Assembly: GCA_947372535.1 (NCBI GenBank)
Contig: CANBUA010000038.1
Coordinates: forward strand, 1-23,467
Source of the DNA: Burkholderiales bacterium
Lineage (GTDB): Bacteria; Pseudomonadota; Gammaproteobacteria; Burkholderiales; Burkholderiaceae
Length of the DNA stretch: 23,467 nucleotides
Direction: 5' to 3'
Shown: piece after piece, positions 10,160-17,911 of the stretch
Numbering within the stretch: the stretch's first letter is position 1
Layout of the letters: each line of letters begins with the position of its first letter
The notes under the pieces: model-generated
Told to the model about the DNA's origin: nothing
The model's input: the letters and a program-made list of their open reading frames with translations, nothing else
The model's database searches: none
Position numbers and translations under genes: made by a program

Positions 10160-11923
10160 ATGCCTTCCGACCACGATCAAGCATCAAAGCGGGAGGCAGC
10201 ACCTTCATGGCGGCCACGTTGGCTGGACATGGTGGACCTGGCGCCTTTCAGGCCACGCCTGGTCGATGCCTTGCAGGGCTACGACCGTCAACGCTTCTGG
10301 GCTGACTTCGGCGCGGGTCTGACGGTGGGCGTGGTGGCCTTGCCGTTGGCCATGGCCTTTGCCATCGCTTCTGGGCTCAAGCCTGAGGCCGGGCTGTTCA
10401 CGGCCATCATCGCTGGCTTTCTGATCTCGGCCTTGGGTGGCTCGCATGTGCAGATCGGCGGGCCGGCAGGCGCGTTCATCGTCATCGTCTACGGCATTGT
10501 CGAGCGCTATGGCGTGGCCAACTTGCTGATCGCCACGGTGCTGGCGGGCGGGCTGTTGTTCGTCATGGGCCTGTTCAAGCTGGGCACCTTGGTGCGCTAC
10601 ATCCCGGTGAGCATCGTCATCGGTTTCACCAATGGCATCGCCGTGCTGATCGCGCTGTCGCAAGTCAAGGATGTGTTGGGCCTGAGCCCCGAGCACATGC
10701 CGGCCGATGCCGTGGGGCAGGTCCGCACCTTATGGGCGATCCGCGAGGGCTGGAATCCTTGGGCGCTGGGTTTGTCACTGGCTACCGTGGCCGGGCTGTT
10801 CTGGTGGCCACGGCTGTTCATGGCGCATCGCCGCCTGCCGCGGGCCCTGGCGCAGACGCGTGCTTTCCGTGTGGCGTCACGGATGCCGGGGCCGGTGATC
10901 GCGCTGTTGAGTCTGGGGCTGATCACCTGGGCCTTTGATCTGCCTGTGCAGACCATCGGCACCCGTTTTGGCGGCATCCCTCAAGCCTTGCCTGCCTGGG
11001 CCTGGCCCGACTTCAGCTGGGAGGGCGTACGCCATCTGTTCATTCCCACCTTGACGATTGCCATATTGGGCGCCATCGAGTCCTTGCTGTGCGCTCGCGT
11101 GGCGGACAACATGACGGATTTCAAGCGGCACGACCCCAATCAGGAGTTGATGGCCCAAGGCGTGGCCAACATGGTGGCGCCTTTCTTCGGGGGCATACCG
11201 GCCACGGGCACGATTGCCCGTACGGTGACCAATGTGCGCGCTGGCGCGACCAGCCCCGTGGCGGGCATGGTGCATGCGCTGGCCCTGCTGCTGATCGTGC
11301 TGGCGGCCGCGCCCTTGGCTGCCTTGGTGCCTTTGCCGGTGTTGGCGGGCATCCTCTTGTTCGTGGCCTGGAACATGGGCGAGTGGCATGAGTTGGTTCG
11401 CCTCAAGCAGTTCAACTTCACCTACCGGATCATTTTGCTGGGCACCTTCTTTTTGACCGTGGTGTTTGACCTGACAGTGGCGGTTGAGGCGGGGCTGCTG
11501 CTGGCTTGCGTGTTCTTCATCTACCGGATGAGCACGCTGTTCAAGGTCGAGCCGGTCTTGCTCGATGGGCTTGAGCCTTTGCCGGTGACGGTGGCGGCCT
11601 ACCAACTCCACGGCGCCTTGTTTTTTGGCGCGGTCGGCAAGGTGGAGGCATTGCCGGATCGGCTGCCTGCTCAGACTCGTGTGGTGGTACTGGCGCTGGA
11701 GCGGCTGATCGCCATGGACACCTCGGGCCTGGATGCCCTGGTTCAACTGCGGCGCAACTTGGCGCGCCAGGACCGCACGTTGGTGCTGTGCCAGATCCAT
11801 GAGCAGCCCATGGGACTGATCCGCCGCAGTGGGCAGGATGAGTTGTTTGGGCAGGCCAATCTTCAGCTGACTTTGGCGCAAGGGCTGGCGCGGGCGCGAG
11901 GCTTGGCTGAGGTCAGCGTTTGA
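10160..11923 (+). CDS. SulP family inorganic anion transporter with STAS domain
   Basis: A 587-residue inner-membrane transporter of the SulP (SLC26) family, which move sulfate, bicarbonate or other anions. The amphipathic start (about 25-50) is followed by the conserved ADFGAGLTVGVVALPLAMAF and roughly ten to twelve membrane segments to about residue 455. The AGPAGAF-like loop (GGPAGAF) and the region PFFGGIPATGTIARTVTN are typical. The C-terminal STAS domain (about 460-580) carries DTSG at 520-523, including the serine that is phosphorylated in some STAS proteins. A good Shine-Dalgarno sequence (GGTGAGGT, 10144-10151) lies inside the end of metG, 8 bases before the ATG. The substrate cannot be told from sequence. 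The stop overlaps the convergent CYTH gene by 11 bases. Confidence 0.93.
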   Translation: MPSDHDQASKREAAPSWRPRWLDMVDLAPFRPRLVDALQGYDRQRFWADFGAGLTVGVVALPLAMAFAIASGLKPEAGLFTAIIAGFLISALGGSHVQIGGPAGAFIVIVYGIVERYGVANLLIATVLAGGLLFVMGLFKLGTLVRYIPVSIVIGFTNGIAVLIALSQVKDVLGLSPEHMPADAVGQVRTLWAIREGWNPWALGLSLATVAGLFWWPRLFMAHRRLPRALAQTRAFRVASRMPGPVIALLSLGLITWAFDLPVQTIGTRFGGIPQALPAWAWPDFSWEGVRHLFIPTLTIAILGAIESLLCARVADNMTDFKRHDPNQELMAQGVANMVAPFFGGIPATGTIARTVTNVRAGATSPVAGMVHALALLLIVLAAAPLAALVPLPVLAGILLFVAWNMGEWHELVRLKQFNFTYRIILLGTFFLTVVFDLTVAVEAGLLLACVFFIYRMSTLFKVEPVLLDGLEPLPVTVAAYQLHGALFFGAVGKVEALPDRLPAQTRVVVLALERLIAMDTSGLDALVQLRRNLARQDRTLVLCQIHEQPMGLIRRSGQDELFGQANLQLTLAQGLARARGLAEVSV

Positions 11924-12980
11924 TGATTTGCAGAAGGTCCAGGGCCCAGAATGTGGTGCTGTGCCGTTGCGCCAGGTTTTGGGCAGCGATGGCCCAACCT
12001 TGATCACGTTCTCTTGGCCTCAGGCTGGCCACGTCGAGCGTCGATGACGCAGAAGCATTGCCCAGCAACTCAGCCAGGCCTTGAGCCTGTGCCCGGGTGG
12101 CCTGCCAGACGGCTTCCGGCAGCAAGGAGCTCAGATCGCCCCGCAGGTGGGCCTGGTCTTCCAGCCATGTCAAGCTTTGCTGCCAGGCCAGCAGGGCGGC
12201 AGACCAGCCCGGCCTCAGGGCGGCCACCTCGCTCCAGTTGCCGGCCGCCGCATCCAGGGTCTGGCGGAGGCTGCTCATGGGATCACTGGTGTCGGCTGGC
12301 AGGGGCACCGCGCGCGCAGGCGGGGGCTGATCGGCAACACGGGCTTGAGCCAGGCGGGTGCCACGGTAGGCCTTGGAATGCACATCCAGCCAGATGCCGT
12401 GCGCTGCGACCCATTGGCGAGCCAGGTCCAGCAGGGCGTGCGGGTGGCCGGTCGAGAGCTCCAGTTCCAACTCTGACAGGGGATCGCGCAAGGGGCCTGC
12501 GAGGATCTCGCCTTCGTCGATGCAGACGATGACCTCACCCAGCGGTGATCGGAGCAGTGCCTGCCGCCGCTCGAACCGGGTCTCGTACAGGGCGATCAGG
12601 CCCAGGTGTTCGCCGCGAGGGTCCTGCGCTGGCTGCCAGGGCAGGGCGCGCATCAAGGCTTGCTGTGCCGCCTCGGGGTGCAGAGAGAGGTCCGGAAGCG
12701 GCATTTGCTGATCGGGCACCAGCCGGGGTTGGTTGTGCTCGACCCGCGTCATGGCGTCCTGGCCGGCGGCCTTGAAGGTCTGTACCCACTCATCACCTTC
12801 CCGGCGAACACGCAGGGCCATTTTCTGACGGGCGAGGAGGTTGTCCCCCGTATCGTAGTAAGCCGCATGCAGGGGCAAAGGGGCCACGCCTGGTGAGAGG
12901 GCCTGGATGGCGGATCGGACGCCCTCCAACTGAATGGCCGGGATCTGGAATTTCAATTCGATTTCTTGCATGGGGCTCAT
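11913..12980 (-). CDS. CYTH domain protein, probable triphosphate-processing enzyme
   Basis: A 355-residue protein whose first ~200 residues form a CYTH (triphosphate tunnel) domain. It shows the signature EIELKF at 6-11, then YYDTGDNLLARQKMALRVRRE, YETRFERRQ, VCIDEGEI and LSELELEL, which supply the charged tunnel residues. Relatives hydrolyse inorganic triphosphate (YgiF) or thiamine triphosphate, or make cAMP; YgiF-type triphosphatase is the best guess. YgiF adds a CHAD domain of about 200 residues. The 145-residue helical tail here is short and lacks an obvious CHAD histidine pattern, so it may be degenerate. The ATG at 12980 overlaps the MOSC gene's stop as ATGA, which decides the start; a second ATG lies three codons later at 12971. 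Confidence 0.85.
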   Translation of the reverse strand: MSPMQEIELKFQIPAIQLEGVRSAIQALSPGVAPLPLHAAYYDTGDNLLARQKMALRVRREGDEWVQTFKAAGQDAMTRVEHNQPRLVPDQQMPLPDLSLHPEAAQQALMRALPWQPAQDPRGEHLGLIALYETRFERRQALLRSPLGEVIVCIDEGEILAGPLRDPLSELELELSTGHPHALLDLARQWVAAHGIWLDVHSKAYRGTRLAQARVADQPPPARAVPLPADTSDPMSSLRQTLDAAAGNWSEVAALRPGWSAALLAWQQSLTWLEDQAHLRGDLSSLLPEAVWQATRAQAQGLAELLGNASASSTLDVASLRPRERDQGWAIAAQNLAQRHSTTFWALDLLQIIKR

Positions 12981-13576
12981 TCTGTCGGGCTGTGCATCCT
13001 GCAGGCGACTGCATCACCTTCGCGGATCAGCCCGCCGCGAAGCACGCGCGCGGTCACACCTCCGTGGCCGCGCATGGCGTTGTAGCCGCCATGGCCGAGG
13101 ATGACCTCCATCTTCGAGCAGGGGTCGCAAGGTCCGGTCACCTCCAACAGGACCTCGTCACCCAGTTGAAGCAGCATCGGCTGGTCTTTGAACAGGTTCT
13201 TGGTGGCGATCAGGTTCAATCCCGAGACCACCACATTGCGGCGCAATATCGCGGGATCGATCGGGCGCTTCAACAGGGCGGCCATGACGATCAGGTGCTC
13301 GGCCTGAATCAGGGTGATCTGGCGTTTGCTGCCGCCGGGGCGGCCAAGAGGCCGCGCCGCACTTCGATCACCGTCGAGGCCTCGGTCCACCAAGGCCAAC
13401 GCTTGCGCAACAGAGCGAGTTGGCACTTGCCTGGCAGGCCGCAGCCAGATCGATTCCACCCTGCCTGGATGGGCAAAACGCCGGGTCAATTCACGCAGAT
13501 CCGGGGCGGTGTCGAACAGAGGTGCGGTGTCGTTGGGCATGAACCGGTCAAAGGCTGTAGAACGGGGAACTGACAT
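12977..13576 (-). CDS. MOSC domain protein
   Basis: A 199-residue single-domain MOSC protein, related to the C-terminal domain of molybdenum cofactor sulfurases and to YiiM. MOSC domains are thought to bind the molybdenum cofactor or carry sulfur on a conserved cysteine. Visible motifs are the early GRVESIWLRP strand, GLDGDRSA, ITLIQAEHL, RRNVVVSGLNL, the GPCDPCSKME loop with Cys150 and Cys153, and a GHGGVTARVLRGG stretch near the end. No molybdenum genes lie nearby, so the substrate is unknown. It is the first gene of a two-gene unit with CYTH. The ATG at 13576 has AGGA only 2 bases upstream, so a start at residue 13 is possible. Confidence 0.87.
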   Translation of the reverse strand: MSVPRSTAFDRFMPNDTAPLFDTAPDLRELTRRFAHPGRVESIWLRPARQVPTRSVAQALALVDRGLDGDRSAARPLGRPGGSKRQITLIQAEHLIVMAALLKRPIDPAILRRNVVVSGLNLIATKNLFKDQPMLLQLGDEVLLEVTGPCDPCSKMEVILGHGGYNAMRGHGGVTARVLRGGLIREGDAVACRMHSPTE

Positions 13577-13605
13577 TGTCCTGCGCCCAGGCGGCCTTTG
13601 CCCGA

Positions 13606-13611
13606 TAAAAT
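13606..13611 (+). promoter_or_regulatory. Candidate -10 box (TAAAAT) for DUF3460-scpA
   Basis: TAAAAT in the context CCCGATAAAATGG lies 35 bases before the DUF3460 start, in the 70-base gap to the divergent MOSC gene. It shares TAAAATGG with the box upstream of metG. No good -35 hexamer is seen at standard spacing. Confidence 0.35.
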
Positions 13612-13646
13612 GGCTGAACCAGATCCCCTACCGGAGCTTTTCCCCC

Positions 13647-13847
13647 ATGCCGCTGTTTTGGAAGCCTTACAAATCCGATGTCTCGCAGTTCATTGACAGC
13701 CTGAAGCAGCGTGACCCCCAGCTGGAAGACCGCCAGCGCCAGGGCCGCGACCTGTTGTGGGACAAGGAAGTTGACCGTCAGGCCCAGGCCGAATGGCGTG
13801 AAGACCGTGTGTCTCAAAAGCCTTACGTCTACCAGACCAAGGCCTGA
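13647..13847 (+). CDS. DUF3460 family small protein
   Basis: A 66-residue, highly charged soluble protein beginning MPLFWKPYKSDVSQFIDSL and ending VYQTKA. It matches the DUF3460 family, which is found in Betaproteobacteria, often just upstream of scpA; its function is unknown. There is no signal peptide or membrane segment. The middle is a glutamine/arginine/aspartate-rich helix with a central LLWDKEVDRQAQAEWREDRV stretch. The start at 13647 is supported by GGAG (13633-13636), 10 bases upstream, and by the family N-terminus. The frame stays open further upstream, but that would overlap the divergent MOSC gene and is not used. scpA begins 20 bases after its stop. Confidence 0.87.
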   Translation: MPLFWKPYKSDVSQFIDSLKQRDPQLEDRQRQGRDLLWDKEVDRQAQAEWREDRVSQKPYVYQTKA

Positions 13848-13867
13848 CTGGCTCTGGCGGACACCCG

Positions 13868-14734
13868 GTGAACGACATCGTGCTGGCGCGCGAGGAGGGC
13901 GATGTGCCCCCTCAGGTGCTGGATGAGCAGCGACAGGCCCGCGCCGTGGACCACGTCGCCGTTGCTCGCCTGTATGGGGAACCACTGTTCTCCATGCCAA
14001 CGGACCTCTACATCCCGCCGCATGCACTGGAGGTCTTCCTTGAGACCTTCGAAGGTCCGCTGGACTTGCTGCTCTACCTGATCCGCAAGCAGAACTTCAA
14101 TATCCTGGACATCCCGCTGGCCGACGTCACGCGCCAGTACCTGGCCTACGTTGACCAGATCCGAAAGACCAACCTCGAACTGGCCTCGGATTACCTGCTG
14201 ATGGCCGCGATGCTGATCGAGATCAAATCGCGCATGCTGCTGCCACCCAAGGCCGTGGCGCCGGGCGAGGAGCCTGAGGATCCGCGTGCCGAACTGGTCC
14301 GCCGCCTGATCGAATACGAACAGATGAAGCTGGCCGCCGCGGGCATTGGTCGGATGCCACTGCTGGGGCGCGATTTCCTGCGCGTGCAAATCCACAACGA
14401 CCCCACGGTGCGGGTGCGACATCCGGATGTCGAGCTGTCCGAGCTGCGTGATGCGTGGCTGGACATTTTCAAACGCGACAAGCTGCACACCCACCACACC
14501 ATCTCGCGTGAGGAGTTGTCCGTGCGCGAGCACATGGGCATCGTGCTGAGGCGCCTGCAAGGCCAGCGTTTTGTCGAATTCGAGCACCTGTTCGAGCCCG
14601 AGCGAGGCGCGCCGGTGTTGGTGGTGACCTTCATCGCCATGCTGGAGCTGGCGCGGGAGCGCTTGCTGGAAATCACCCAGGCCGAAGCTTTTGCGCCCGT
14701 GTACGTGCGGCTGGCTTACCAACCGCTGGTTTGA
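13868..14734 (+). CDS. scpA: Segregation and condensation protein A
   Basis: ScpA is the kleisin subunit that bridges the SMC heads and, with ScpB, helps compact and separate the chromosome. The 288-residue product has the N-terminal SMC-binding region FLETFEGPLDLLLYLIRKQ (about residues 56-74), the DIPLADVTRQYLAYVDQ helices, IEIKSRMLLPP, and a C-terminal winged-helix ending FAPVYVRLAYQPLV. The GTG start at 13868 gives the roughly 45-residue leader common in Burkholderiales ScpA (with VARLYGEPLF before the core). No scpB or smc gene is in the window. It follows DUF3460 by 20 bases, so co-transcription is likely. Confidence 0.94.
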   Translation: MNDIVLAREEGDVPPQVLDEQRQARAVDHVAVARLYGEPLFSMPTDLYIPPHALEVFLETFEGPLDLLLYLIRKQNFNILDIPLADVTRQYLAYVDQIRKTNLELASDYLLMAAMLIEIKSRMLLPPKAVAPGEEPEDPRAELVRRLIEYEQMKLAAAGIGRMPLLGRDFLRVQIHNDPTVRVRHPDVELSELRDAWLDIFKRDKLHTHHTISREELSVREHMGIVLRRLQGQRFVEFEHLFEPERGAPVLVVTFIAMLELARERLLEITQAEAFAPVYVRLAYQPLV

Positions 14735-14785
14735 AACTATTTGTGCGTTGCCGCATCCGGCAGCCCTGGTACTGCGTAAAGGCTT

Positions 14786-14811
14786 GGTGAAGGTTTGTAA
14801 AAGACTTCACC
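14786..14811. repeat. Perfect inverted repeat upstream of the DUF4331 gene
   Basis: GGTGAAG (14786-14792) and CTTCACC (14805-14811) are perfect 7-base complements around a 12-base AT-rich centre (GTTTGTAAAAGA). It lies in the 106-base gap between scpA and the DUF4331 gene, 29 bases before the GTG start. Size and position suit a dimeric repressor or activator site, or an mRNA leader hairpin. It has no trailing T-run, so it is not a clear scpA terminator. The rest of the gap shows no other strong signal. Confidence 0.4.
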
Positions 14812-14840
14812 CCACGTCCGTTACACCAGGAGCACACACC

Positions 14841-16391
14841 GTGTCAAAAACCCATCTTCACCGTTCTGTCGCAGGGCGCTGCGCCAGCGCGCTGTCTGTC
14901 ATCACCCTCGCCGTCCTGGGCTCCATGGCCCATGCCTCCAGCCACCGAGAGGCGCCGTTCATCACCACCGCACCCAAGGTCGATGGCACGGACTTCTACA
15001 TGTTCATGAGCTATGAGACGGGCCGCACCGGCTACGTGACCATGCTGGCCAACTACCAGCCGCTCCAGGATGCCTATGGCGGCCCGAACTACTTCAGCCT
15101 GGATCCGGATGCACTGTACGAGATCCACATTGACAACAACGGCAATGCCCGGGAAGACATCACATTCCAGTTCAAGTTCACCAACACCTTGCGTGATATC
15201 TCGCTGCCCATCGGGGCCAGCAACGCGAATGTGTCGATCCCGCTCAAGCAGGCCGGCGCGGTGTCCGGCGTCAAAGATGCCAACCTGAACATCAACGAGA
15301 CCTTCACGGTGGACATCGTCCGCGGTGACCGCCGCACAGGCACCAAGGCCGCAGTGACCAACGCCTCAGGCGGCAGCGCAGTGTTCGACAAGCCCGTGGA
15401 CAACATCGGCACCAAGACGATTGCCAATTATTCAGCCTACGCCGGCCAGCACATCTACACGGTCAACATTCCCAACTGCTCGATGCCCGCCAAGCTGTTC
15501 GTGGGGCAACGCCAGGAAGCCTTCGCGGTCAACCTGGGCACCATTTTTGACCTGGTCAATGCACCCGTCAGTGTGCTGACCGATCCGACCAAGATCGGCG
15601 CCGTGGCCAATCCCCTGGCCAACAAGAACGTCACCACTTTGGCGCTGGAAGTGCACAAGAGCTGCCTGACCGCAGGGTCGGAGACCGTGCTGGGTGGCTG
15701 GACCACCGCCAGCCTGCGTCAGGCGCGCTTGTTGTCTGCCCGCCCCAAGTCCGGGCACCAGACCAACGCCGTCAATGGTGGCGCCTGGGTGCAGGTGTCG
15801 CGCCTGGGCATGCCCCTGGTCAACGAGGTGGTCATCGGCTTGAAGGACAAGGACAAGTTCAACGCCTCTCAGCCCGTCAACGACGGCCAGTTCCTGAGCT
15901 ATGTGCAATACCCGACCTTGCCCCGCCTGGTCGATGCCGTGCTCAATGGCGACCACAGCGTGAGCCAGTCGTCCATCTCACCGACGTTCGTGCGCTCTGA
16001 TTTGGTCGCCACCTTTTTGACGGGCATCACGGGCGTGAACAAGCCCGCCAATGTGGTGGCCTCTGAAATGCTGCGTCTGAACACCAACGTGCCGCCGACG
16101 GCTGTGGGTAGCCAAGGCCGACTGGGTGTGCTCAGTGGTGACAACGCCGGCTTCCCCAATGGCCGCCGCCCCAAGGACGACGTGGTGGACGTGGCCTTGG
16201 TTGCGTCGATGGGTGGCTTGTGCATGGTCAATGGCGACACCAACGCGCTGGACTTGGGCGCCAATTGCAAGCCTGCCAACGTGCCGCTGGGCGACACTTC
16301 GCTCAAGTTGCATGACGCAGTCGACCAGGCGATCGTGCCCTTGCTGACCACATTCCCCTACCTCAACACCCCTGTGCCTGGCGCACAGTGA
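14841..16391 (+). CDS. Exported DUF4331 family protein
   Basis: A 516-residue secreted or periplasmic protein of unknown function. The GTG start at 14841 is fixed by AGGAG (14828-14832) 8 bases upstream and by the signal peptide that follows: basic n-region, hydrophobic core SVITLAVLG and cleavage at AHA/SS (residue 32). The mature protein begins with the family hallmark SSHREAPF, followed by DGTDFYMF, LANYQPLQDAYGGPNYF and YEIHIDNNGNAREDITFQFKF. The family's C-terminal motif FPNGRRPKDDVVDVAL is at 438-453. Four cysteines in the mature protein could form disulfides. An open frame extends back into scpA, but it lacks a ribosome site and would bury the signal peptide. It leads a four-gene set with lipoprotein, TPR and HupE-like genes. 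Confidence 0.88.
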   Translation: MSKTHLHRSVAGRCASALSVITLAVLGSMAHASSHREAPFITTAPKVDGTDFYMFMSYETGRTGYVTMLANYQPLQDAYGGPNYFSLDPDALYEIHIDNNGNAREDITFQFKFTNTLRDISLPIGASNANVSIPLKQAGAVSGVKDANLNINETFTVDIVRGDRRTGTKAAVTNASGGSAVFDKPVDNIGTKTIANYSAYAGQHIYTVNIPNCSMPAKLFVGQRQEAFAVNLGTIFDLVNAPVSVLTDPTKIGAVANPLANKNVTTLALEVHKSCLTAGSETVLGGWTTASLRQARLLSARPKSGHQTNAVNGGAWVQVSRLGMPLVNEVVIGLKDKDKFNASQPVNDGQFLSYVQYPTLPRLVDAVLNGDHSVSQSSISPTFVRSDLVATFLTGITGVNKPANVVASEMLRLNTNVPPTAVGSQGRLGVLSGDNAGFPNGRRPKDDVVDVALVASMGGLCMVNGDTNALDLGANCKPANVPLGDTSLKLHDAVDQAIVPLLTTFPYLNTPVPGAQ

Positions 16392-16408
16392 TGGCTCAGG
16401 AGCACACC

Positions 16409-16690
16409 ATGAAGCAACAAGCACTTCGCTGGAAGGCGGCCTGGCTGGCGCCCCTGGTTCTGATCGGCGGTTTGAGCGCCTGCGGTGGTGACGACGGCCC
16501 CGCGCCGAACGTGCCGCCCAACTCGGCGGCCGCCTCGGACACCGGGCTGGTGGCTTACACGGCTGACATTGCCAACACCCCACCTCAGTCGGCCCCGGCC
16601 GAGCCGGTGGACTTGGACAATTTCACGCCGCCGGCACCTGCGCCGGACAGCCAGCTGCCGATGGAGACATCGGCTGACGAGCCGACGTGA
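16409..16690 (+). CDS. Small proline-rich predicted lipoprotein
   Basis: A 93-residue predicted lipoprotein with no family I recognise. The signal segment ends in the lipobox LSAC with Cys25 as the lipidation site, followed by GGDDG. The mature part is about 69 residues, rich in proline and alanine and acidic, with no predicted fold; it looks like a flexible tether. Glycine at +2 would allow sorting to the outer membrane. The ATG at 16409 has AGGAG (16398-16402) 6 bases upstream, the same element used by the DUF4331 gene. It starts 17 bases after DUF4331 and its stop is shared by a GTGA overlap with a possible upstream start of the TPR gene. It may anchor a partner in the cluster. Confidence 0.75.
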   Translation: MKQQALRWKAAWLAPLVLIGGLSACGGDDGPAPNVPPNSAAASDTGLVAYTADIANTPPQSAPAEPVDLDNFTPPAPAPDSQLPMETSADEPT

Positions 16691-16716
16691 CCACAAGCCA
16701 CACCTGGATGGCGGCC

Positions 16717-17901
16717 ATGAAGCGTTGGCATGTCCAATCTTTCTTGGCCGCCGTTCTGGTGGGTGGTGCACTGGCCGGCGTTCGCGCCGAGCCAGTGCAT
16801 CCTGCTTCTGATCAGACGGTGGTTGAAACGCTGGCCACCCAGTTGGGTGATCGCCTGACCCAGCGTCGCCTGCGACAAGCCTTGGCCGCCAGTCCGCGCG
16901 ATGCGAGCCTGGCGGTCGAGGTGGCGCAAGGCCACCTGGCCTTGGCCAGAACCCAGGGCGATGCGCGTTTTGCGGGCCTGGCCTTGGGCGCCTTGTCGGC
17001 CTGGCCGGCGTCCGGTTCATCGGTGCCTGTCGAGGTGCTGATGATGCGTGCCACCGTTGCCCAGTACCTCCATGATTTCGATGGCGCGGCGGCCTTGCTC
17101 GATCGCGTCACCCAACGCAGCCCCAATCACGCACAGGCCTGGCTGACCCTGGCCACCATCCGGCGTGTGCAAGGCCGTTATGCCGAATCCGATGCCGCGT
17201 GCAAGCGTGTGGGCGACAGCGGCCAGGTCCTGCATGCCAGCGCTTGCCTGGCAGAGAACCTGTCACTGACGGGACAAAACGATCAAGCCCGTTCGCGCTT
17301 GCAGCAGTTGATGTTGTCGCCCGCTGTCATGAGGGCTGATGGCGTAGCGATACGCCAGTGGCTCCTGACCACCTTGGCCGAGCTGGAAGAACGTGCCGGT
17401 CAGCCTGAGGCTGCCCGATCTGCCTGGGCGCGTGCGCAGGCGTTGGGTGCCAGTCCTTACGTGCTCACGGCCTATGCTGATTTCCTTTTGCAGCAACAGC
17501 AGCCGGCCGAAGCCTTGACGCTTTTGCAAGGGCAGGACAAGACCGATGCGGTGCTGCTGCGCCTGTCGATCGCGGCGCATCGCCTGGCCAGCCCCCAAGC
17601 CAAAGCTTGGTCCCGCGAGATGCAGGCTCGCTTGCAAGCGGCGGCCTCGCGCCCCGGGTCCGGTCTTGTCCATGCTCGCGAACAGGCCCGCTTCGCCTTG
17701 GAGGTGCTGGGACAGCCCGAGAAAGCCTTGAGCCTGGCTCGGCAGAACCTCTCGCATCAGCGCGAAACGGCCGATTGGCTGCTGATGGCGCAGGTCGCTC
17801 GCGCGCAGACCAGCGATAAAGCGCAACGCACGGCGCTGGCTGAGTTGAACCGCCTGCAACAAGGCACGGGGATCGTCGATGCACGCCTGGCCGATCTGTG
17901 A
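16717..17901 (+). CDS. Periplasmic TPR repeat protein
   Basis: A 394-residue exported helical-repeat protein. The chosen ATG at 16717 starts a clean signal peptide (MKRW, hydrophobic core, cleavage at VRA/EP near residue 24). Alternatives are ATG 16708 and GTG 16687, the latter overlapping the lipoprotein stop as GTGA; both would give an unusually long n-region. TPR-like units are visible at about 105-138 (FDGAAALLDRVTQRSPNHAQ), 139-172 (AWLTLATIRRVQGRYAESDA), 206-239 and 240-275. TPR domains are protein-binding scaffolds, so it may hold DUF4331 or the HupE-like protein. The HupE-like gene begins 10 bases after its stop. Confidence 0.8.
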   Translation: MKRWHVQSFLAAVLVGGALAGVRAEPVHPASDQTVVETLATQLGDRLTQRRLRQALAASPRDASLAVEVAQGHLALARTQGDARFAGLALGALSAWPASGSSVPVEVLMMRATVAQYLHDFDGAAALLDRVTQRSPNHAQAWLTLATIRRVQGRYAESDAACKRVGDSGQVLHASACLAENLSLTGQNDQARSRLQQLMLSPAVMRADGVAIRQWLLTTLAELEERAGQPEAARSAWARAQALGASPYVLTAYADFLLQQQQPAEALTLLQGQDKTDAVLLRLSIAAHRLASPQAKAWSREMQARLQAAASRPGSGLVHAREQARFALEVLGQPEKALSLARQNLSHQRETADWLLMAQVARAQTSDKAQRTALAELNRLQQGTGIVDARLADL

Positions 17902-17911
17902 GCGTTCGTCC

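Noticed and set aside
10877..12007. 376-codon minus-strand frame opposite the SulP transporter
   Set aside because: Gln/His-rich shadow of the membrane protein gene; no motif and no ribosome site.
13314..13646. Upstream extension of the DUF3460 frame
   Set aside because: Antisense to the MOSC gene; the family N-terminus and GGAG site place the start at 13647.
14691..14840. Upstream extension of the DUF4331 gene into scpA
   Set aside because: Would bury the signal peptide 50 residues inside and overlap scpA; the GTG at 14841 has AGGAG at good spacing.
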